Made by a program: the position numbers and the translations under genes. Shown one piece after another: positions 11,063 through 22,225 of a stretch of DNA of 64,000 nt (the stretch's first letter is position 1; every line of letters begins with the position of its first letter). The stretch is taken from positions 32,715,406 to 32,779,405 of the forward strand of contig JAPFBE010000002.1 of the NCBI GenBank assembly GCA_034336665.1, in the 5' to 3' direction. The notes below the pieces were generated by a model. The model searched no databases and had not been told where the DNA came from. It saw only the letters and a program-made list of their open reading frames with translations. This stretch comes from Luscinia megarhynchos. Taxonomy: Eukaryota; Chordata; Aves; Passeriformes; Turdidae.

Positions 11063-14000
11063 AAGAGACTGATCTAGGTCTTTGGGTTCCTTGTGATTAT
11101 CCCAAAATAGCCACCAGTGGTCATATCTTGAAGGGGGTGGACTTCACATCCCAAGGCCCTGCACTCATTTCTGTTCATCCCAAACTCACTGGATACTGTC
11201 TTTTGCAACTGTAGGGACTGGCCCACTTGGCAGCAAGGTTCATCCTCTGCAGATTCAGTGTCACCAGGGATAGCCACAGACCGATGCTCTTCATGGAATT
11301 TCTCATCCCCTAGAGAGGTTTGTCCATGCTCTCTTCACATTTCCCAGTTAAAATGGCATGGATATTCACTTACTCTATTTTATGAAGTTGCCTTGGAGGT
11401 CCTTGCAATTTAAACAGTTTTTGAATACCAAAATACAGCACTTGTAAACTTGCTGTGCACCTTCATTTCTAATGAAAATGATGAAGATGATGGACAAATC
11501 TCAGATCCTGGTCTAGTAACAACCCCTGGGATGCCACTGCTACTACTTTTTTATCCTGGAAAGTGACCATCAACCCTGCTTTTATCTTTCTTACTCTTTA
11601 GAAGAGGTTTCAAACCGTAAGAGAATCTTCTTAGCAAACCTGTAGCATCGTCATCTCTGTGTGGGGTATCTTTTACTCCATTTATCCCCTACAGGGCCAC
11701 AAAAAAGCAATCCTAAAGCAAACCATCAGAGCAGTGCCAGGTTTTAGGCAGCATTCAGAGACAGTGATGATGGAGTGCTGTATCTCTTCTTTGTCCACCA
11801 GAGCAGTCACTATCAATGGCAGAGCACCCATTCCAAGTGCTTGCTTTGCCAAAGGTGCAAACCAAAAGGTGGTGTGTCAGAGTGCCCTGCTAGCTCTGGC
11901 TCAGTGAGGAAGGCAGTGAGCAGGTCTCTGATATCTCATGGATATGATGCATGTAAGGAGCAGTGCCCTGCTCTGTTCCAAATGGCATTTAAATGTAGCA
12001 GCTTGCCCTCAGTGAGGGACAGAGAACAGAGTTCCATATAAATTAGCAATTAAATAAATACTTAATGAGGTACAGCAGGATTGACTGCTCTTTACACCTG
12101 TGACCACATTAGAGTCAGCACAGTTTTAGAGAAAAAGCTCAAAACACTGCATCCCAGAGCATCCTGTACCATCCTCCTCTTGCCATCGTGCCATGAGTCA
12201 GTGAGACAGGAGCTTATCCTGGAAAACAAAAGGGCTTTCTGCAGGTCCTTGTCTGAACAGGCAAAGAATGATTGGTACTTTGGTAATCCCAAAGCAGTGT
12301 CAGGGAGCAGCAGCAATGGGACTGCTCAGGGAGAGCAACAAACCAGAAAGTGAGGGTGACCACAGCCCAGGCAGTGTCCTCACCAGCAGGGCACAGTCCC
12401 ACAGGAGCTGCACACAGAGGTCAGGGCAGGATGCTGGGAATGGGCTCTGACAGCAGCCCCAGGAAAAGAGCTGTCACTCAGGTTTGGGGCAGGGCCACAG
12501 GCAGGAGTGGAGATAGTGTCACCTGACATGGCCAAGGTCTGTTCTGAGGGGAGCTGGAGATCATTATGCCCATGACACAGCTCAGCACGAACTGAGGACC
12601 CGAGCTCCAGCTTAGTGAGGGCCTGGGTGCCCTGGTCCCAGAGGGGAGTGCAGTCCCTTGGGAGAGGCTGGCAGGGGCCATTAAAGCCTACTGGTGCTCC
12701 CAGGGTCTTGATCATCCAAAATACCAGATCTTCCTGCAGCAAGGAGAGCAGTTTCCTCTTCGGGCTTAGGTAACATTTTCAGACAAAACTATTCTACACA
12801 AATTTTTGGCTATGTCGAGGTCTCTAACACACGCATATTTTAGCAAGTGAGCTATTTAAAATCATCTTCAAAACTACTCAGTTCTGCCCTAAATACAGAC
12901 AGACAGCTTGGATGATGAGAGGGTTACCATAAAATTAGCTTGTTTAAATTCAATGAATTTTGACCATGGCTCTTTAGACACTGAGAACTGTTATTGAGTG
13001 GCTCTGCTTGCCTCATACTTCAAGCCTGTTTCTTTTTAGAAGAGATCTTATCTACTAGTTTGTGAAATCTTTTCAATGAGGTTCCAGGTTGGAAGTTGGA
13101 GGTGGCTTTTGCAGTCCCAAATATTTGAAAACTGAAGTATTAATTTTCCATTCTCTTGGGCTGTACAGACAGCAACTAGGTAATGAAAAAACAAAGTATT
13201 GCTTCTGACTTAAATTTCCAGGCATACATATCATCCACAAGGAAGCCTGGGGCTAAGTGCAGTAAGGCAAAGTTATTTGTCTTACTTCAGGGACACAGAA
13301 ACAAACCCACTGTGATTTATTGCTACCGACAAATTAAATGAAATAGATAGGGAATATCCATTCAAGAGGTACTAACAAGTGCAGGAGCAATACACCAATG
13401 GGTGAATAATACAAATGGTCTATCAAAATTGACAGCATGATGTAAAGGTAATTTGTTATTCAGTACAGTTTAAAAATGCAAGCATATTTTCCTTTTTTTA
13501 GCAGCAACTTTTTCAGGGTCAACTGTACAAAAATCAGCAAAGAAATAAGTTTTTGTCCTAATTATTACAATCTACATTGTCAATGAATTCTGTTCTGTTG
13601 AGCAGTCCCAATTTTAGCCAAAAAATGTTTACTTTTTCAAAACCAGAACACTGAACTCCATTGAATTATTTCTCTACTAGTTCTTACTGGCAATACACTG
13701 TGAGTATTTCCTTTAGGTATTTCATGTCTGTTCACATTTTTCATCTTTATTATTCTAATTTCTTTCTTGTATATATGTGTAATTGGAAAAATTCAGAAGC
13801 CCCAGGTGATGCTTGCAAAACATTTTTTTTGTGGCTTATTTGGTTGTTCAACTTTCCTATCTTCCTATGTCCAAAATCATCACATGATTGCTTTAGAATA
13901 CACTCTCTTTGGCCAGTAAATTTGGTGATTTTTATCCTTTTAAAATTCTATTTTTCCTTTTCTAGCAACTCTAGCTGACATGCTGATCAAATAAACTCTC

Positions 14001-16645
14001 TTCCTAATGTTTTTCCATGAGAAGGTGGGGACAGAGAAGCAAAGGCACCTGAGAATTTGGGCCTACAAAGTTAATTCTTGCCCCAAAGGCTGCTCCCAGT
14101 CAACCCAGCCATGCACAGATCCTCTAAGTGGCATCAAAGGCCACAAGCAGTAAGACTTCATGCAATGCTTTCACTACAGAAACTGGATGCAAAGAGCAAC
14201 CTGAGCTTGGACATGCCACTGATTTGTTGTGTTTGATCCCTTTTATTTCTTCTTCCACCTATATTACCTCTGCTCTCTAATACCAGACTCCACAATCCCA
14301 AATTCTATGGACCTGCCTCGATGCTTAAGCCTTAGACCTGCTGCACTCTTTTTACACACAACAAGGGAAGATTTCCAAGTGATACCATTCAGACATCCAG
14401 AGGAGGAACAAGGAACTGCTGTATAAAGCTTGAAAACCAATACATTAATGCAAAATCTATGCATCAAATTACAAATATCTTAATAAATTTTTCTTCAATT
14501 TTAAGCCTACCTGTACCTGATGATGAATTTTTTCCATGCAAAGCTCTGAATGCTACTTAGGCAACCAGAGAATTGAGATTCAGAGTCCTATATCTTCAAA
14601 TTTACAGGTGTTTGGCTGGATTTTGGAAACCATTATGGCTTCCTTATTCCTCCCAGTCAAAAGAGAAGAGATTTCTCCCTGCTTTCTGAGTTACTTCTCC
14701 CCAGTCACTGTTTACAATACCAGTGAATCCATTTTAATGGCTATCCACTGTAACCCACAGCAGACATAGTCCTGATCCAAGCACTGGTTCTGCACAGCAC
14801 CTGTGAAACTATACAAGAAATGTCAGTCACAATGGGATTGTCACATGGAATTAAACTCCTTTGGTTTGCAGTTTTTATTGCTGTTTTTTTTAAGAAGAAG
14901 TCCTCAATAATTGAACTCTGCTCTTCTTGCTACTTGTACCACCTGGAAAGACCACTGATATTTACCCCTTGTAAGCTCATTAGAGTTCATTTGCAGGTTT
15001 TCTTTCCCTCTCCTCAAAAACCTTCATGGGAGGTGACTGCAATGTTAAAAATTTGTCACTTTGATTTGGACAACCCTTGACTTTTCTTATATGCAATAAA
15101 TCTGGAATTCAGCAGTAGGACACAAAACTCTGAAAAATGCCTTATTACTGAGTTCTGGTTTCTTGGAATAGATGTACTTCAGAATGTGCAACTAGAGAGG
15201 TTTTGCAGGATGCTGTTTCAGTATATTCTCAATTTTTACAAAGCTTTATGTCAGAATATATACAGCAAAAAATACAGCAAAAAATTAGACAGGGTTAACT
15301 CTGGTTACTATTAATCTGTAGCTTGTCATGACAAATGACACCTGCAGTCATGGAAGCTGGAAAATTATTTGTGGATACACAGGTACCTGCCATGTATCCC
15401 GGAGAGTGACTGAAGAAAATCAGTAGCTAATTTCTGTGTTTCTCCCATCTTTTCTCGCAGCAGAGCAAAACCAAAAGGTTGTTGTGGTCCTCAATAAGAA
15501 GCAGAACATTTCGTTTTAAGATTGAATAGTACCAGTTTTTCATTTCCTCACTATTTAAAATGTTTATTACTATACGGTTTTTCATCTCCATCTGAATTTA
15601 AATGTACAATCTCTCAGCTGTCCATTAAAATCTTACTTTACTGCCAGCTTATTATATATAATCTCTGCCATTTATGTCATCTTCATAACTAATAGCACAC
15701 ATTTGGAATCCCTCAGGAAATTTACAGAGAGTGTCAGAGTAGACACTGTTAAACATTGTCCTCAAAATGAACCACAGCTCTTTCATGAGACCTAAGGAAT
15801 AATTTGTCCCTTGTGGACAAATAATAAAGAAAGATGGGCAAAGTCTGGGCAAAGTCAACTTCTGTGCATTTTCTATTTGCGAGCTGAACAGTTGGACCAC
15901 ACCAACTTGATAAAGTCAGGGTTTAATAAAATCACCCCAGCTGTATCCTAAATTATTTGGGTGATACACAAAACAGAAAATTGAATAGTAAATGGAAACA
16001 TTCTAAATTCAGAATCCTCAATTGTGGTTTCACTGAACTGTGATAAATGCACAAGAAGTTCATGTCTACTTTACATTCATATAAAACTTCAAGCTTAGTC
16101 TGAGGTCTGATTCCAATTCAGTAAAGGTATTTTTACCAGATTTGCAGTCATTTGACATAAAATCCATAGAGATATATTCATGATGTGGTAATTTCCTTTC
16201 TTATTTTCCTAAATATAACTGCAAATTCTCCATATGCATTGAATTTCAAAAGAAAAAAAAAGTTGATTTCTATTTTGTTTTTGATGGATAACCTTCATGA
16301 TGGCAAATATGATTTGTGTCTATTTTAAGATGTCTTCAGTCTTCATAGTTTCTAAAGCTACCTCCTCCTCGGGCTTCCTAAGGTCAGCAATTTGAGAGCC
16401 TTCATTTTTTAACCACCATTTGTCAAACTGATCACTTCTAAATAGACAAACAGTTGGTAAAAGCTTGTTCCAGAAACGGATTGCCAAAAACCAAGGACGC
16501 ACACACAAACCATTGCTGAAGCCTCTCTGCTGCTGGAGTTTGCATTTCTGCATGGTGTTTGTCACCCACAGCACATGGAGAGGCCCCGTGTGACACCAGG
16601 GGTGGGGTAAGCAGGGATGTGGGAAGGTAAATCCTCTGCTTCAAA
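11063..16645. other. intergenic stretch, no gene recognised
   Basis: Mostly AT-rich DNA. A GC-richer part at about 12080-12760 carries overlapping open frames on both strands (up to 120 codons) without recognisable domains. The region around 13640-13980 is T-rich and gives a hydrophobic 105-codon frame that is best explained by base composition. No splice-bounded exon, RNA gene or clear repeat was identified. Confidence 0.5.
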
Positions 16646-16925
16646 GTCACAGAAACACTGAATAATTATGGATGGAAAAGACATCTAACTTCATCAGATC
16701 CAACCATTTAGCCAGCATTGCCAAGCCCACTCCTAAAACATGCCCCCAAGCTCCACACTGCTCCTCCTTTAAATGTTTTCAGTGATGGTGATTCCACCAC
16801 ATCCCTGGGCAGCAGTTCCAGTGCCAGCCCACACTTTCAGTGGAGAAAAGGTCCAACCCAATGGTCTGCTCTGCCCAGGCATGGTGCAGGAATGGTCCCC
16901 TCCAACACCCTTCCAACAGGCCTTT
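16646..16925 (-). mobile_element. CR1 LINE 3'-end fragment
   Basis: The plus strand reads as the reverse complement of a CR1 3' end. It starts with the tail-like 'cagaaacactgaataattat' and 'ggatggaaaagacatc', then 'catcagatccaaccattta', 'catgcccccaagctccacac', 'gtgatggtgattccaccaca' and 'tccctgggcagcagttccag'. These phrases follow the CR1 order closely. The element therefore points to the minus strand. Like most CR1 copies it is truncated at its 5' end, here near 16925. Confidence 0.85.
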
Positions 16926-17595
16926 GTTGATCTTGAACTGGTTTTCTGATAGCTTTGGAAGCTTAAGTCTCTAGGTTTTGTATTGTAAAGCAGTAAACAG
17001 ATTGCAGCTCCCTATTATATCCCCCATCTTTGCTAGGCTGTAAAGTTACATGGTAAGTGAATAGAATTATACAATGGTTTCCCTAAAAATTCCCATTTGG
17101 TTTCTATTTGGACCATTACTGGGTTCTGAGCCAAAGTCTTCATGGAATCATTCAGCACAACCCCACCATCTTGCCCCTGAATTGTGCAGATCAGCTCTGA
17201 GCCTGCCACAACACCTATCTTCCTCCAAAGCCCGTTGCTTGAATTACATCTGGGTAAGCTCCTTACAAGGCTGAGTGGTTTGGAAATGTCCTTCAACTCT
17301 TCACAGCCTGCTCTAAACCTTACTGCTAGGAGTAACTGCACACTATTTGCAATTTTCTTAACCCGTGGTGCATCTTCTTTCGTGGTTCACAGCCCTTGCA
17401 GGCAGGCTGGTGATCTCCCTCTCCTTAGCCAGACCTGTCAAGCACTCTGTGACCTCTGTGACCAGCCATGGACTGCTGAATGGACCTGCTGTCCTCCAAA
17501 GCTCTGGCAAGGGGCTTTGTCCATAGATACTGATCTGTTCCACTTCTTGCCCAAACACTGGGAGCCCTGATGGACCCTGATGGGAGCCCTGATGC

Positions 17596-17654
17596 CCAGC
17601 AGCAGCAGCAGCAAACAAACACAGATATAAGCAACAAACACAGATATAAGCAAC
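17596..17654. repeat. (CAG)n followed by two copies of a 19-base unit
   Basis: A CAG run at about 17596-17611 is followed by two exact head-to-tail copies of 'aaacacagatataagcaac' at 17617-17635 and 17636-17654, with a partial third copy (aaac) after them. This is a simple minisatellite-like expansion. Just upstream, near 17558-17595, 'gggagccctgatg' also occurs twice. Confidence 0.85.
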
Positions 17655-20600
17655 AAACCCAGTACTGAGCTGCCAGCTGCTGCAAAGTGAGGCACAGGAA
17701 TGCTGAGCACAACAAGCACTGCAGACCAGTGGAAAATTTGTGTGCAAAGTCCCCAGGACACTCTCTGACTGCCACAAGGGCAGTCATTCACAGGGGAGAT
17801 TCACTTGTGATAGATCCAAATAATTTTGACAAAAGCCAGCCTCTGACAAAAGATACCTGCAATGTGATATGACAATAACTATGCATACAATGATGTAATG
17901 ATTTAATTGAAACAGTGTGTTGATAAACATGATGTGCATTTTTAAGAATCTTTTAATATTCTAGTATTGAATAATATTAAATTGTTTCTTATTAATTAAA
18001 TCAGTATTTATTGATTATTTAGAAATTACTGTTAAGTATTCCTGTATTTCTTTTAAATTATTAATTTTTAAAAGTAACTTTAAAAATTCTGTCTGGAGCT
18101 TCCATACTTATTCATACCTAACTTTCACCCTTCACAGGCACTGTCAAGAATCAAATATCACATTAATTTTGCAGGTGACAATGAAGAAAGAAAATCTACA
18201 ACCAGACAGCTGCTTTTCAGATATGATCCAAAAGATTAATTTCTGTTGTTACCCTTTGAAATTCATGTGGGTCCAAAGGTCATGGATTTTTGAATTCAGG
18301 GCAGCCATAGGTACTACTGTGGTGGAAATGATAAAATACCCAGCAAAGAGACATTTGGTCAGGAGCATCACCCAGATCCTTGCGTATTTTATAATAAAAC
18401 CATATTTGTTGGAAAAAAGCAGTGACTTGAAAGAAACTGATTTAACAGTGCAGCTCAAGTCAGATGATTATTTTTTCTCCTACATAGGAATTTAGAGGCA
18501 ATTTTTCTCCTAACTAGAATTTGCAAACTCCATTTCAGATGTGCTATCCTAGAGTATAGCAATGCATATTGGCACAAGTAAATGCTTAAAACTGAAAAAC
18601 TCTACAGATTTTTTTCCAGCAAGGTTTAAAATAGAACTCTGAATATATGAACAAGGAAATATCATTATCATAAAGAATCCTCTCAGATGCAGAATCTCCT
18701 CACTTGCAACATATTGTTGCAAAAGAGAAGAGCTTTTGCTAGCAAAATGCTTTATGTAAGACTTTTCATTTCACTTCCTCTCGCTTCTGTGAAAGACAGG
18801 AGATGATTCTGGAAGAACTTAGTTGTCAGCACCATCGCTGTGAAGAAGCAGTAGGTAAAGCCTGGCTTGGAAGATGATCAGTGCAAGGCTTTGCTTTGAA
18901 CATGGTCAGTGCATGTCATGGAGGAGGCAGAGCTGCTCTGGTTTTATGAGCACAGCTCCAGCCTCACACTCACGTTTCTTTCTACACACAGCCCTGGGAC
19001 ACGTGGCTTAGCTTTGCCCATATAAATGGCTGGTGTAATACAGGTCTTATAAAAACTCAAAACAACCAAGAATAAAACCTTTAAGGTCTGTCAGCAGAGG
19101 TATTCCCAGTAGATGGGGAATTGCTCTCAGTTGTGGAGCCAGGACTGATGATCTGTGCTCAGGAAAGACCAACCTTAAAAGGCATGTGGAGAAGGCCTGC
19201 CTGAGAGATGAAAGGTGTGTGGGTTGTTTGAAGAGAAACTGGGAGAAAGTATTAGCTGTTGGGTTCCAAGTAATCTTCCTCTAAAAGGCAAGAAGGTATT
19301 CTGGCATTCATACCTACACACACAATGGCAGATATTTCAGTTAACATCAGGGAAGGAAATGAACTATTATGCATGAGAACAAATGAATCTTAATGAGCTG
19401 TGAATAAAAGCCCATTCATAATAAGAGTAGGATATCTACACTATGGATGCAACTGCTCTAAAAACAGATTCTTATAAGAGCAGGATCAAAAACCTCAAAC
19501 AATTTAAAAATTGGCCTTAGTAAGTTCATGCTTGCAATACATCTGGACTGATCTGGCCACCCAGGGGCTGCTCACAGAGTTCCATTGAACAGGGGCAATC
19601 TCATTTTGGGTATGACCATAAGCACATTTCATGGATGTTTCCCTGGCTGTAAATGACTTTGAAGCTGAAAATGAAATCATTTAAACTCATGAGAATGGAC
19701 TTTGTGAAGCGGGAAATGAAAGAGCCAAGCTAAAGTAAACTCTCAGAAAATGAAGTCTCCCATTTGCATTTTGAAATATGTTTAACTACCTTTATATTTA
19801 AAGTTTTATTCTATTTATAGACATCTGCATCTAAATTCATATTAAAACTGTATCTTAAACAACATCTAGATATAATTTTCTATTCCTATCCAGCCTCATC
19901 CTTGCTCTTAAGTGACAGATTTCTATTCAGGTCCACAACTAGATGCAGCAGGCAGTACCAGACCTTTCCCAGCAGACTCTCCCAAAGGCTATGTCTTTAA
20001 TGAATGTTAATTGACTGACAAGGTACTGAAACACTCAAAGCCTATCGGAGAACACCCGTGGGAATGGTTCTTCCACAAGAAAAGCCAAAGAGTAAATATT
20101 CAGTGGCTAGAATGTACAGATAATCTGAAAATGCAAACACCAAGTATCTCACCTGCACTCCTCTTAACCTGGTGTGTAACAAGGACAAAAAGACGAAAGG
20201 GAGAAAACACAGACAATTTTAATTCTGACACTAAGAGCACTATGAAACCTTGATCTCAAAAGTAGTAATGCAACATGCTTCTCTTGATATATAGAAGTGA
20301 GGTGTTCTCCAGCCTATAGTAAAGAGGCTCAACGAGAAGCACTCTAGGGTGTTTATGCAGTCCAAGTACAGAAAGTACTGCTACAAGTCAAGAAGTATTA
20401 TGCATGAGAACAAATGACTGACATAATTTGCATCTTAAATATCTAATGCTATATAACAGGCTTTTCCTGGAGCCTGACACAGCCATTAAACCAAACAGGC
20501 CAGTTCATTATGGCAGAAGTAGTGCAGCATCCAAATGTGATGATGTTAGAAGCCAGTGAGTTACTATACTTAGAAACTCCTGTTTCTTATGCATAATTCA

Positions 20601-21413
20601 TGTGGGAGGAGCAACAGATCTGAAGACACTGAACCAAATCTCAACTTACTGCAAAGCTAGAATATCTGGAATAAAATTATTAATAGTTTGACCGTGTAAC
20701 CTGTTATACAGTTTTGTCATGGTCACTGACAAGCCACAAGCTTTGTAATGAGTTTAAAAGGCATTAGACCTTAAGTTTTTCAGATGTGTTCTGGCTCAGT
20801 TTTCCTGATTTGCCTGTAAATTTGCTTTACTTATTTGTTCTAAATTAGTTTACTTTGTTACCACATGCCCGTGTCTAATCTGTTTTACTTTTATTTATCT
20901 TTGTATTGTACAGCAGCTTTACCACATTATTGTACCAAGCTGTAACCACAGGTTTATGTAGTTAGCAGCAATAAGTTATTCTAAGAATGTGATATTTATG
21001 ACTGTATTATAACAATGAAGTATAGAGAAATATACATGTCATAAGACAGTAGAACAATAATACATTTATTAAGAGCAATACATAGAAGACACAAGATATA
21101 GCAAAGTTGATGTAACATTTGAGCTGGGGAAAAATTAAGAAAGAGCAAAGGTGTAAAAATGTGTTAGAGAGCAAACAGAAACTGCCCCAAGTAGTTCCTA
21201 GAAAGAGGAAGACAAAATTATCAATGTGAACATCATATTACTCCTGGCAAAGGACATCAGGTGCTGACAACTCATCATAGCACCCAGCATATCCACCAGG
21301 ATAAAAGCACAGACAGCAGGATCCAGAGGAGTAGGGAGTGGGGATATGAAAAAGAACACTCTCACTCTCTCCACACCTCAGGAATGCTCAAGACAGGTAT
21401 AGCAGGTGTGTAC

Positions 21414-21431
21414 AAAAAAAAAAAAAAAAAA
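21414..21431 (+). repeat. A homopolymer, 18 bases
   Basis: Uninterrupted run of A on the plus strand. No retrocopy or target-site duplication was recognised next to it. Confidence 0.95.
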
Positions 21432-22096
21432 GATAACCTCAAAGAGAAAGCTATGGTCAGCCACTTAGGCTTGTTACATATTTAAATGAAGCAAATAGAC
21501 AAGAAATATGGGGAATATTCCTAATTAGCTAAGTTGACTCCTCTGTTTTATGATTTGAGACACACTTGCAAGAGTGGCTGTGGAAGTAAAAAGGCTCTGT
21601 TAAGGTGTCAGTCTAGAAAGCAGAAAACACTCCTACTAAGAGAAAGAATCATTATAAGAGGATTAAACTTTAGTTTCTTATTTCTGCTGTGGATAAAATA
21701 GCTATTGGTTTAAAGACAAATCATATAAATAAACATTTGAACTGTTAAGTATGTGGGAACAGAGATACTCACATCCATTGAAATTCCTTGGCAGAGAAAC
21801 TGAAATACCAAAGCATAGAAAAGAGCTTTCTTCAGTTCACCCTGCACAGGCTTGTTTTAACAGGAGAGTTTTCCTCGCTTCCCTCGACCTGCTGAGGGTG
21901 TAGGATGTGGTGAAGGAAGGCTTCCCCTCCAAATATTGAGCTTGATGTGAAGAAGAAAAACAAAATTTACATCTATTTTATCACAAGCAAAATGAAGAGG
22001 TTCTTTTAAGAGGAAAACCACCGTCCTATTTATGCAATTCTCTATATATTCCATGCAGCTATCTCACAAAGTCAACCAAATTGGACAGAAAAATAG

Positions 22097-22225
22097 GGTC
22101 ATAGAATAACACAGACTGGGAGGAACTTCAGCCTCTGAGGGTCATTTTATACAACCTCTGATCAACACAGGATCAGCAAAATTATCCCCAAGGTATTCTC
22201 CAACCTGGTCTTGAGAACAGAAACG
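22097..22225 (-). mobile_element. CR1 LINE 3'-end fragment, short
   Basis: The plus strand shows the reverse complement of a CR1 terminus. It has 'gtcatagaataacacagact', then 'gggaggaacttcagcctctg', 'cacaggatcagcaaaattat' and 'tattctccaacctggtcttg'. The phrases match the common CR1 3' block (catagaat, then gga..gacctc, then aggatca) with heavy decay. The right border is approximate. Confidence 0.6.

Larger units (their letters stand above)
16926..22096. other. intergenic stretch with a short tandem repeat and an AT-rich block
   Basis: No gene was recognised. The stretch holds a (CAG)n run and a 19-base tandem repeat near 17596-17654, a very AT-rich block at about 17880-18080 with many TAAT/ATTA cores, a 22-base string present at both 19365 and 20396, and an 18-base A run at 21414. 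The part around 20690-21010 is T-rich with several TTTATT words and could be the end of a non-coding transcript, but nothing confirms that. Confidence 0.5.

Noticed and set aside
13661..13978. Hydrophobic plus-strand frame resembling a membrane protein
   Set aside because: The DNA is T-rich, which by itself yields Phe/Leu/Ile-rich frames; there is no supporting exon structure.
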